Source of the DNA: Oscillatoriales cyanobacterium
GTDB taxonomy: Bacteria > Cyanobacteriota > Cyanobacteriia > Cyanobacteriales > Laspinemataceae
Assembly (NCBI GenBank): GCA_011390955.1
Contig: JAABRM010000001.1
Location: 1-46,693 of the forward strand
DNA length: 46,693 bases
Reading direction: 5' to 3'
The translations under genes and the position numbers were made by a program. How positions within the stretch are numbered: position 1 is the first letter of the stretch; each line of letters begins with the position of its first letter. Below are positions 1-5,495 of the stretch, one piece after another. The notes below the pieces were generated by a model. The model was given only the letters and a program-made list of their open reading frames with translations, was not told where the DNA came from and did no database searches.

Positions 1-104
1 ACCTCTTCCCAGGTATCGCCTTCGGTAATGCAACCGGGAAGGGCTGGGACTTCTGCCCAATAGCCCCCTTCTTCTGCTGGATGAATAATGGCTTTAATTT
101 TCAT
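1..104 (-). CDS. hicB: HicB-family antitoxin, partial (cut by window edge)
   Basis: The first 34 codons of a HicB-type antitoxin are visible, starting at the ATG complementary to 102-104 and running off the left edge. The sequence (MKIKAIIHPAEEGGYWAEVP...) and the DNA are essentially identical to the start of the complete hicB at 3916-4122, and the similarity continues about 20-40 bp upstream of the start codon. HicB binds and neutralises the HicA mRNA interferase and usually autoregulates the operon. Whether this copy has its own hicA cannot be seen. Confidence 0.8.
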   Translation of the reverse strand, partial: MKIKAIIHPAEEGGYWAEVPALPGCITEGDTWEE

Positions 105-140
105 CAACTTGGCTTCATCACTTTCTTAAGTTTATTCTAA

Positions 141-289
141 GTAGGTGGGCAGAAATAAATGCACCACATACCATATCAGAAGAAAAACTGTCATTCCCGC
201 CGATGGCGGCCTTCGCGGGGGTAAACTCCGACGGGAATCCAAAGCCTATCGGTGGGGAACGAAAAGTGCAATTAATTATGTTCACCTAC
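141..289. repeat. 149-bp MITE-like element with GTAGGTG/CACCTAC ends
   Basis: The element begins GTAGGTGGGCAGAAATAAAT and ends ATTAATTATGTTCACCTAC, so its ends are short inverted repeats. The interior holds a hairpin of CATTCCCGCC/GGCGGGAATC type. Related copies lie at 2691-2813 (opposite orientation) and 13239-13314 (partial). It has no coding capacity, so it looks like a non-autonomous mobile element. This explains the gene-free stretch before 342. Confidence 0.65.
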
Positions 290-341
290 TTAGCAGGATT
301 CAGGGATTGACATGATATGCCAAAAATAGCATAATTGAGGC

Positions 342-710
342 ATGAGTGAATTACTAAAACCAGTTGAGTGGGTTGGCAGTTCTCTTGAGGATTTAAAGGA
401 GTTCCCTGAGGAGGTTCGGCAAGGTGTTGGTTATGCGCTATATCTGGCTCAATGTGGTGAAAAGCACCCCTCTGCGAAACCACTCAAAGGCTTTAAGGGG
501 GCTGGGGTGCTTGAAGTTGTCGAAGATTTTGACGGAGACACTTATCGAGCGGTTTACACTTTAAAGTTAGCTGGGGTGGTCTATGTCCTACACGCTTTTC
601 AAAAGAAGTCAAAAAAAGGAATTGCAACCCCTAAGCAGGATATTGAGCTAATCGAGGCTAGGCTTAAACGTGCCAAAGAACATTACTCAGAAAATTACAT
701 CAATCAGTAG
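342..710 (+). CDS. HigB-like toxin, phage Gp49/DUF891 family
   Basis: The 122-residue product matches the phage-derived Gp49-like family of RelE-superfamily toxins. The N-terminal part has the WVGSSLEDLKEFPEEVRQ pattern, followed by GYALYLAQCGEKHPSAKPLKGF and a C-terminal YVLHAFQKKSKKGIATPK strand that is highly conserved in the family. Such toxins are mRNA interferases acting at the ribosome. Length is normal. An XRE-type antitoxin starts 7 bp after the stop, the toxin-first order usual for HigBA. Family assignment is firm; activity is inferred. Confidence 0.88.
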   Translation: MSELLKPVEWVGSSLEDLKEFPEEVRQGVGYALYLAQCGEKHPSAKPLKGFKGAGVLEVVEDFDGDTYRAVYTLKLAGVVYVLHAFQKKSKKGIATPKQDIELIEARLKRAKEHYSENYINQ

Positions 711-717
711 GAAAAAT

Positions 718-1041
718 ATGAATCAACCCATTAAAGTACAAGCAGGCAGTGGCAATGTCTTCGCAGATTTAGAGTTAGAAAATTCTGATGAATTACTGGT
801 CAAGGCAGAACTTGCCCGGAGAATTAGTGGTATTATCGCCGCCCAAAATATGACTCAAACTGAGGCGGCACAAATGTTAGGAATTGACCAGCCTAAAGTG
901 TCAGCATTAGTGAATGGCAAGCTATCGGGTTTTTCCACTACTCGGTTGTTTCGTTTTTTAAATGCGTTGGGTCGAGATGTGGAAATCGTAGTAAAACCCA
1001 AGTCTTTTAGACAAGCTGAAACACGAGTGGTGGCGTTGTAG
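718..1041 (+). CDS. XRE-family antitoxin (HigA2-like)
   Basis: The 107-residue product has a helix-turn-helix at about residues 35-70 (NMTQTEAAQMLGIDQPKVSA) and the FADLELEN...LLVKAELARRI N-terminus typical of antitoxins paired with Gp49-like toxins. I chose the ATG at 718, preceded by AGGAAAAAT, over an upstream in-frame start at 670 that would overlap the toxin by 41 bp. It should neutralise the toxin at 342-710 and repress the shared promoter. The stop codon TAG (1039-1041) directly touches a REPIN-like repeat. Confidence 0.88.
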   Translation: MNQPIKVQAGSGNVFADLELENSDELLVKAELARRISGIIAAQNMTQTEAAQMLGIDQPKVSALVNGKLSGFSTTRLFRFLNALGRDVEIVVKPKSFRQAETRVVAL

Positions 1042-1106
1042 AGAAACCGGGTTTCTGGTCAAATCTTGGTTAAGATGCAGAAACCCATCAGAGAAACCCG
1101 GTTTCT
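1042..1106. repeat. REPIN-like repeat, copy 1
   Basis: The arms AGAAACCGGGTTTCT and AGAAACCCGGTTTCT are inverted copies of each other, separated by a core containing AATCTTGGTTAAGATGCAG. Each arm is itself a near-palindrome, with only the central base asymmetric. It begins at the base after the antitoxin stop codon. Confidence 0.85.
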
Positions 1107-1138
1107 TTTCGGGGGCGCGATCGCTTTTACTTATGGCA

Positions 1139-1202
1139 AGAAACCGGGTTTCTATTGCCATCTCAGTTAGGATGCAGAATTCCTAAAAGAAACCCGGTTT
1201 CT
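1139..1202. repeat. REPIN-like repeat, copy 2
   Basis: Same arms as copy 1, with the core variant CTCAGTTAGGATGCAGAATTCC. With copy 1 it forms a close doublet in the 256-bp gap between the HigA-like gene and the PIN relic; no gene is seen in that gap. Confidence 0.85.
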
Positions 1203-1297
1203 TAGTCCAGGGGATATGGTATCAGCAGCTTTAAATTGTTAGATATTGCCAATTCACTGGATTATCTGTTGGCAAAACGAATCATTGCCGGGTAATT

Positions 1298-1720
1298 TTA
1301 TGGATTTATCTGCTCTAAAAAATCCTGGTAAGTAATAATTTTTGTACCGGCAAAACTACCTAAAGTTAATAAATCTGCATCCCCTGTAATCAAGAAATTC
1401 GCTTGACTATCTTTAGCCAATGCCAATAAAAAATTATCTTTGGCATCCCGACAAAGAGAAACTTCCGATCTGATTTCTATGGATACCCCAATAACCGCCA
1501 AAAGCTCTAGCAGTTCTTTGACTTTATCAGCCGAAAAATATTTTTGGAGTTTTGGTCTTTGCGTCACCCGATTAATTTCTTCTGTGATTTGTTCACAAAA
1601 AACGATTTTAATGGTCTGATTGACGATTGATTATTTGAGATTTGCTAATTCTTTGCCAATCAGGAAACTAATCCAAAGATTAGTATCAATAATCACTTTA
1701 ATTGGCTGATTTTTTAGCAT
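1298..1720 (-). pseudogene. PIN-domain toxin interrupted by one in-frame TAA
   Basis: Reading from the ATG complementary to 1718-1720 gives MLKNQPIKVIIDTNLWISFL and so on for 29 codons. A TAA follows (plus-strand TTA at 1631-1633), and the same frame then continues to the end at 1298. Read through, the product is a normal-length PIN protein of the COG1569 type: first acidic residue in IIDTN, later ones in LCRDAKDN and TGDADLLTLG. The stop replaces one codon, for example CAA, without changing frame. The toxin start overlaps the antitoxin end by 23 bp. A GTG at 1567 could restart translation but would lack the first catalytic Asp, so the toxin is probably dead. Confidence 0.8.
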
Positions 1721-1943
1721 AATTAGCATAAATTTCACTTCTGACGGATTCAACTTCTTGAGTAATTGTATCTAGGGATAGTTCATCAGTTTTGAATGAC
1801 TCTAAAAGGGCGGTTAATTTACTGTCTAACAATTCTTTAGCCAGTTCTTGACTTAATTGCAGTTTTTCGGGTTCGGGCAGTTGTTTGACCAAGGTTAAAA
1901 CTTGCTCAAAGTTTAGAGAGAGTTGATATTGAGTTGGAGTCAT
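1698..1943 (-). CDS. Antitoxin of the broken PIN toxin
   Basis: An 81-residue acidic, helical protein (MTPTQYQLSLNFEQVLTLVK...) of the kind that precedes PIN toxins in cyanobacteria. It has no clear DNA-binding motif that I can name. It lies upstream of and overlaps the PIN gene by 23 bp, showing translational coupling. The reading frame is intact although its toxin carries a stop codon. Assignment rests on context and general resemblance. Confidence 0.65.
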   Translation of the reverse strand: MTPTQYQLSLNFEQVLTLVKQLPEPEKLQLSQELAKELLDSKLTALLESFKTDELSLDTITQEVESVRSEIYANYAKKSAN

Positions 1944-1994
1944 GGTTTCCGAGGATTGAGAGTACAGTAATATTTTAACTAAATTTTCCTTCCT

Positions 1995-2057
1995 GAAACC
2001 GGGTTTCTAGTAAAATCTTAGTAAAGATGCATAATTCCTAACAGAAACCCGGTTTCT
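1995..2057. repeat. REPIN-like repeat, copy 3
   Basis: GAAACCGGGTTTCT and AGAAACCCGGTTTCT arms around AAATCTTAGTAAAGATGCA. It lies upstream of the antitoxin gene and is the first of a doublet. Confidence 0.85.
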
Positions 2058-2085
2058 TAGTCTCAGGGGCGATCGCTATCTACCC

Positions 2086-2149
2086 AAAAACCGGGTTTCT
2101 AGTGAAATGTTAGTAAAGATGCAGAATTCCTGAAAGAAACCCGGTTTCT
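2086..2149. repeat. REPIN-like repeat, copy 4
   Basis: Second of the doublet. The left arm begins AAAAACCGGGTTTCT (one mismatch) and the right arm is AGAAACCCGGTTTCT. It ends about 20 bp before the antitoxin stop at 2171. Confidence 0.8.
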
Positions 2150-2170
2150 TAGTCTCAGGCGCGATCGCTT

Positions 2171-2386
2171 CTAACTGGGGTTAGTTTCCTTTATTTCACT
2201 ATCAAAATATCGTCCACTCCAACGGGTTTTTAGACCGGGGTTGCGCGACAACGTGACAACTTCTTTGCCGCTTTCTGCTTGCTTCTTGCGGAGGTCTTCA
2301 AATATAGAATTCAAATCGTAGTTGAAAGACTTGGCATAGCGATCGCGAATTTGGTGAATTTCTTCGACAATTTCATCTTTCCACAT
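2171..2386 (-). CDS. Small antitoxin downstream of a decayed VapC-family toxin
   Basis: The 71-residue product MWKDEIVEEIHQIRDRYAKS... with FNYDLNSIFEDLRKKQAESG belongs to a small family commonly encoded directly 3' of VapC-family PIN toxins. Here it starts 3 bp after the toxin relic's stop. The last about 20 residues (GLKTRWSGRYFDSEIKETNP) may diverge from the usual C-terminus. The frame is intact, so an antitoxin has outlived its toxin. Confidence 0.65.
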   Translation of the reverse strand: MWKDEIVEEIHQIRDRYAKSFNYDLNSIFEDLRKKQAESGKEVVTLSRNPGLKTRWSGRYFDSEIKETNPS

Positions 2387-2389
2387 GGA

Positions 2390-2637
2390 CTAATCTCCCA
2401 TCAGTTCGTTTGGCGTACAGAGAACAGGCAGCACATAGCCAAAATCAAGACTAATTTCGGCTAGTTTTCCTTGTGCCACTTCGTCTAAAACGGCTTCTGA
2501 TGTATAGAGAGTGAAGGCGTTCCGGCTTCCCACCAGTCTCTTGTAATCTCCATATTGGCAGCGATAATCAAGTTTTTGGTCGATCTAGCGGTGAGATACC
2601 CTAAAATACTTGTTTCGATGTAAACTGTTTCACTCAT
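2390..2637 (-). pseudogene. VapC-family PIN toxin, frameshifted and internally deleted
   Basis: From the ATG complementary to 2635-2637 the frame reads MSETVYIETSILGYLTARST and on to RDWWE, the N-terminus of a VapC-family PIN toxin. The reading then has to shift by one base (a missing A in GGGAAGCC would do) to continue as SRNAFTLYTSEAVLDEVAQG. That is joined directly to KLAEISLDFGYVLPVLCTPN and ELMGD, which resembles the C-terminal end of the family. The expected middle of about 70 residues, with the other acidic PIN residues, is absent. Two independent lesions make this a clear pseudogene. Confidence 0.8.
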
Positions 2638-2690
2638 ATAGATAAAGGTCAACTCACTCTATTTTAGGGGAAGGCGATCGCCTATATTAT

Positions 2691-2813
2691 GTAGGTGAAC
2701 ATAATTAATTGCACTTTTCGTTCCCCGCCGATAGACTGTGGATTCCCGCATTCGCGGGAATGACAGTTTTTCTTGCGATATGGTCTCTGGTGCATTTATT
2801 TCTGCCCACCTAC
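2691..2813. repeat. MITE-like element, second copy (inverted)
   Basis: It begins GTAGGTGAACATAATTAATT and ends TATTTCTGCCCACCTAC, the same ends as the element at 141-289 in opposite orientation. The central hairpin is shorter (GGATTCCCGCATTCGCGGGAAT). It explains the gap between the VapC relic and the REPIN at 2822. Confidence 0.65.
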
Positions 2814-2821
2814 TTATGTAG

Positions 2822-2885
2822 AGAAACCGGGTTTCTAGTCAAATCTTGGTTAGGATGCAGAAACCCTCAGAGAAACCCGGTTTCT
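2822..2885. repeat. REPIN-like repeat, copy 5
   Basis: Arms AGAAACCGGGTTTCT and AGAAACCCGGTTTCT around AATCTTGGTTAGGATGCAG. It lies 3' of the DUF5615 gene, 34 bp beyond its stop. Confidence 0.85.
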
Positions 2886-2919
2886 GAGTCTCGCTATAAG
2901 AGAATTGTTAGACATTACT

Positions 2920-3285
2920 TCATCTAATTGGCAGCTTACGAATCCGCACAGAATTATCATTAATTGTCACCGCTGCACCTTCTGTCAATTCTGTTTCCAC
3001 AGTCGGTAAAACATCTAGGAGTTTTTGTGTCACCAAATCGGGTTTTACAGAAGACAATCGTAATGTGATTAAACTGGGCAGTCCATAGTTGCTGAGAGCC
3101 ACCAGCATGGAAAAATCTAGGTCTTGGGTTAAAATAACCCTACCTTGTACCCTCGCAAGTGCCAAAATCTCCGCATCAGCAGCAGTCGCAGGTAATAAAT
3201 CTGTAGTTCGTACTATGTCGTAGCCCTGTACCTTTAACGCCGCAACTGTCAAAGGAGAAATATGAACGTCGGCAATTAAACGCAT
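2920..3285 (-). CDS. DUF5615 PIN-like toxin
   Basis: The 121-residue product begins MRLIADVHISPLTVAALKVQ, the PIN-like start of DUF5615 proteins. The catalytic-type acidic residues are in LIADVH (the usual D-x-N is D-x-H here), ADAEILALA and LTQDLDFS. These are predicted RNases in TA pairs with DUF433 proteins. The gene follows the DUF433 gene after 5 bp, the standard order. The frame is intact and the length usual. Confidence 0.85.
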   Translation of the reverse strand: MRLIADVHISPLTVAALKVQGYDIVRTTDLLPATAADAEILALARVQGRVILTQDLDFSMLVALSNYGLPSLITLRLSSVKPDLVTQKLLDVLPTVETELTEGAAVTINDNSVRIRKLPIR

Positions 3286-3290
3286 ACTAC

Positions 3291-3527
3291 TTATGCTGAA
3301 GTGAAGCTAACAACGCGATCGGATACCGCCCAGGCTGCATAATTGAGCGCCTGACGAATGTCTTCTTCCTCCAATTCTGGATACGATTCTAAAATTTCTG
3401 GCACAGATAAGTGACTAGCGAGTAGTTTGAGGACAAATTCTACAGTGATCCGCATTCCCCGGATTGTTGGCTGTCCAAGGCATACTGCTGGGTTGATAGT
3501 AATACGATCTAGTTCTGCGATCGCCAT
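3291..3527 (-). CDS. DUF433 antitoxin
   Basis: The DUF433 signature ITINPAVCLGQPTIRGMRIT is followed by a winged helix-turn-helix-like segment (LASHLSVPEILESYPELEEE, then DIRQAL). The ATG at 3527 is preceded by AAGGAG at a 4-nt spacing, which decides the start against an in-frame ATG at 3569. The 78-residue protein should neutralise the DUF5615 toxin encoded 5 bp downstream. Length matches the family. Confidence 0.87.
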   Translation of the reverse strand: MAIAELDRITINPAVCLGQPTIRGMRITVEFVLKLLASHLSVPEILESYPELEEEDIRQALNYAAWAVSDRVVSFTSA

Positions 3528-3590
3528 GAGACTCCTTGAAGTATCTTGACTTTCCCTCCATTCTGACATAAAGGCGATCGCTATCTACCC

Positions 3591-3654
3591 AGAAACCGGG
3601 TTTCTATTAAAATTTTAGTAAAGATGCAGAATTCCTGAAATAAACCCGGTTTCT
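3591..3654. repeat. REPIN-like repeat, copy 6
   Basis: Arms AGAAACCGGGTTTCT and (T)AAACCCGGTTTCT around AATTTTAGTAAAGATGCAGAA. It lies between the DUF433 gene and hicA. Confidence 0.82.
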
Positions 3655-3712
3655 GAGTCTAGGCGACTCAAAACCAAAGTCATTCTATTTCATTCTGTTG
3701 CTGGGTCTTTGT

Positions 3713-3919
3713 TCACAAGTCCTCCTCTGTGAGATTGGCTATTTTCATCAATGCCGTTAACGTGCCAATTTTTAAGTCTTGATTACGGTGGACAGGAATA
3801 GAGATAATTTTTTGTTCTTGGGGATTCTCGTAAATATAGTGGCTTCCTGTAATTCTCTGTAAAACCCAGCCCTTCTTTTCCACAATTTTACAAAGTTGTT
3901 TTCCAGAAATAGACTTCAT
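3713..3919 (-). CDS. hicA: HicA mRNA interferase toxin
   Basis: The 68-residue product has the HicA dsRBD-like fold signature: SGKQLCKIVEKKGWVLQRI, then the catalytic histidine in GSHYIYENP and the IPVHRNQDLKIGTLTALMK tail. HicA cleaves mRNA and tmRNA. It overlaps hicB by 4 bp (ATGA), showing translational coupling. The frame is intact and the length normal, so the pair looks functional. Confidence 0.92.
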   Translation of the reverse strand: MKSISGKQLCKIVEKKGWVLQRITGSHYIYENPQEQKIISIPVHRNQDLKIGTLTALMKIANLTEEDL

Positions 3920-4122
3920 ACAGCAACTTCCACAATTTCGTCTGTTGGCTCGGTTTTCTTCAGGCTATTATTCGCAACACTCAGCCAACCCTCAACGGCA
4001 TCTTGTAAATTATGCGTAACCTCTTCCCAGGTATCGCCTTCGGTAATGCAACCGGGAAGGGCTGGGACTTCTGCCCAATAGCCCCCTTCTTCTGCTGGAT
4101 GAATAATGGCTTTAATTTTCAT
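3916..4122 (-). CDS. hicB: HicB antitoxin
   Basis: The 68-residue product has the partial RNase H-like fold of HicB: MKIKAIIHPAEEGGYWAEVP, ALPGCITEGDTWEEV, then NLQDAVEGWL. It neutralises HicA, encoded next with a 4-bp overlap. The first 34 codons and some upstream DNA are duplicated at 1-104, about 4 kb away, implying duplication or gene conversion. Confidence 0.92.
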   Translation of the reverse strand: MKIKAIIHPAEEGGYWAEVPALPGCITEGDTWEEVTHNLQDAVEGWLSVANNSLKKTEPTDEIVEVAV

Positions 4123-4293
4123 AAACTTGGCTTCATCAGTTTTTTAAGTTCAGTATAGCACATTTAGGCGCAATTTCAGGCAAAATGAGAGCCCGCGATC
4201 GCTTTCACATCTCGGAGGGAATCATTGAGTTTCTGGATTGGCAAATTTTTGTGGTTTTTGGGTTTCGTTCCTCAACCCAACCTACTAAGCTAA

Positions 4294-4357
4294 AGAAACC
4301 GGGTTTCTAGCGAAATCTTGGCAAAAATGCAGAATTCCTAGAAGAACCCTGGTTTCT
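4294..4357. repeat. REPIN-like repeat, copy 7
   Basis: The left arm AGAAACCGGGTTTCT is perfect; the right arm AGAACCCTGGTTTCT is degenerate. The core has AAATCTTGGCAAAAATGCAG. It ends 13 bp before the stop of the VapC-like gene. The rest of the 4123-4370 gap holds a half-copy of the GTTGGGTTTCGT..CCTAC repeat (about 4257-4286) and no gene. Confidence 0.8.
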
Positions 4358-4370
4358 GTATTCTCCTACT

Positions 4371-4799
4371 TCAAATTGTCCAATCGTCTATTGCTAATCC
4401 TGCCACTTTGCTAAAGTCTCGATGATTACGAGTTAATAAAATCATTTGCTGAGAAAGCGCGATCGCGGCAATTCGCGCATCCATCTGAGCCAGTTGAATC
4501 CGTTGTGAGTTTAACTGCTCTAAGGTTTGGGCGGCGATCGCATCAAAAGGGAGAATGGGTAATCGTTGAAAGTCAGCTACTAGCCGTTCCATTATTTCAT
4601 AACCTTTAACCAATTCATTGGGATAACGAGCGCGGTTAATATAGGCATGACAGCCAAGCATTTGTTCCTGAATTGTGATAATTGAAATCGCAAAATTATC
4701 CAGGGGATATTGAGCCATTCGTGCCACAAGATTGTAATAATCTGCCCCGGATTGACGTTGCAGAATGCTCAGATGATCTGTATCTAATAAATATCTCAT
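4371..4799 (-). CDS. VapC-like PIN-domain toxin
   Basis: The 142-residue product begins MRYLLDTDHLSILQRQSGAD, the LLDTD start of VapC RNases. Further acidic residues are in IQEQMLG, AQMDARIAAIAL and TRNHRDFSKVAGL (the usual NxxDF is NHRDF). All four expected acidic positions can be found, so it looks catalytically competent. It overlaps the upstream antitoxin gene by 4 bp. Targets of VapC family members are tRNA or rRNA; the target here is unknown. Confidence 0.88.
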   Translation of the reverse strand: MRYLLDTDHLSILQRQSGADYYNLVARMAQYPLDNFAISIITIQEQMLGCHAYINRARYPNELVKGYEIMERLVADFQRLPILPFDAIAAQTLEQLNSQRIQLAQMDARIAAIALSQQMILLTRNHRDFSKVAGLAIDDWTI

Positions 4800-5011
4800 T
4801 TTATTTCTGATGGGTCTAAGACGGACTCATCCCCTCGGCGAATGGCTTGCCCTAATGCGAGGATTTCTTCAAAAGCTGGTTCATCTTTAAAAGAGCCGCT
4901 AATTTGCTCTAACCAGTTGCTCGATTTTGGATGGGCAATCTGTTTTTGCAGTTGAGTAATGGCTACTTCTACTGCTGTCATGCGTTCTTCTAGTGAAGTG
5001 TTGGTTGTCAT
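4796..5011 (-). CDS. Antitoxin partner of the VapC-like toxin
   Basis: A 71-residue protein (MTTNTSLEERMTAVEVAITQ...) with a predicted N-terminal coiled coil (LEERMTAVEVAITQLQKQI) and an acidic C-terminal tail (EILALGQAIRRGDESVL). I chose the ATG complementary to 5009-5011 because the frame upstream of it runs through a REPIN-like repeat and cannot be real coding sequence. It is coupled to the PIN toxin by ATGA overlap. Antitoxin role is inferred from context. Confidence 0.72.
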   Translation of the reverse strand: MTTNTSLEERMTAVEVAITQLQKQIAHPKSSNWLEQISGSFKDEPAFEEILALGQAIRRGDESVLDPSEIK

Positions 5012-5065
5012 GGATTTCAAAAAGTAGGGTTTCGTTCCTATTGTAGCGCAAGGCTTGAAATGCCG

Positions 5066-5129
5066 AGAAACCGGGTTTCTAGCAAAATCTCTGTGAGGAT
5101 GCAGAAACTCTGACAGAAACCCGGTTTCT
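5066..5129. repeat. REPIN-like repeat, copy 8
   Basis: Arms AGAAACCGGGTTTCT and AGAAACCCGGTTTCT around AAATCTCTGTGAGGATGCAG. It sits in the promoter side between two divergent genes. Confidence 0.85.
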
Positions 5130-5195
5130 GTATTCCCCGTCGCTCTCCGGTGTGCTAATATTGAAGCAGGAAAATTAAGCCCAGGAGAGAACACC

Positions 5196-5441
5196 ATGAG
5201 TTTAGTGATTTCCGATGATTTAGTAAAGGCTAGTGGCTTTTCTGAAAATGAATTATTTGGGGAAATTGTGCTGATGTTATTTCAGCAAGATCAAATTAGT
5301 TTGGGGAAAGCCAGTGAGTTATTGGGGCTGCATCGGATGCAGTTTCAAAAACTGATTTCTGAGCGAGGTATTTGCGTCCATTATGATATTGATGAGTTTC
5401 AGGAAGACCTCAAAAACTTAGAGGAAAGTGTCTCACAATGA
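5196..5441 (+). CDS. UPF0175-family orphan antitoxin
   Basis: The 81-residue product carries the UPF0175 pattern (VLMLFQQDQISLGKASELLG, LHRMQFQKLISERGI, then HYDIDEFQEDL). The central stretch is a helix-turn-helix-like element. CCAGGAGAG lies 8 nt before the ATG. Such proteins normally precede a DUF3368 PIN-like toxin, but the next gene is convergent and unrelated and the 54-bp gap is AT-rich and non-coding, so the partner is missing here. Confidence 0.82.
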   Translation: MSLVISDDLVKASGFSENELFGEIVLMLFQQDQISLGKASELLGLHRMQFQKLISERGICVHYDIDEFQEDLKNLEESVSQ

Positions 5442-5495
5442 TGGCATTCTTACTAAAATTAAACATTTTTAATAAAAAATTTATAGCTTTTAAAA

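Noticed and set aside
2709-2927. A plus-strand frame of 72 codons
   Set aside because: It is made up of the MITE-like element and a REPIN arm (encoding ETGFLVKS-type residues), so it is repeat-derived and not a gene.
5012-5197. N-terminal extension of the antitoxin at 4796
   Set aside because: The extension runs through a REPIN-like repeat (encoding ETGFLSEFLHPHRDFARNPV), so the internal ATG at 5011 is the better start.
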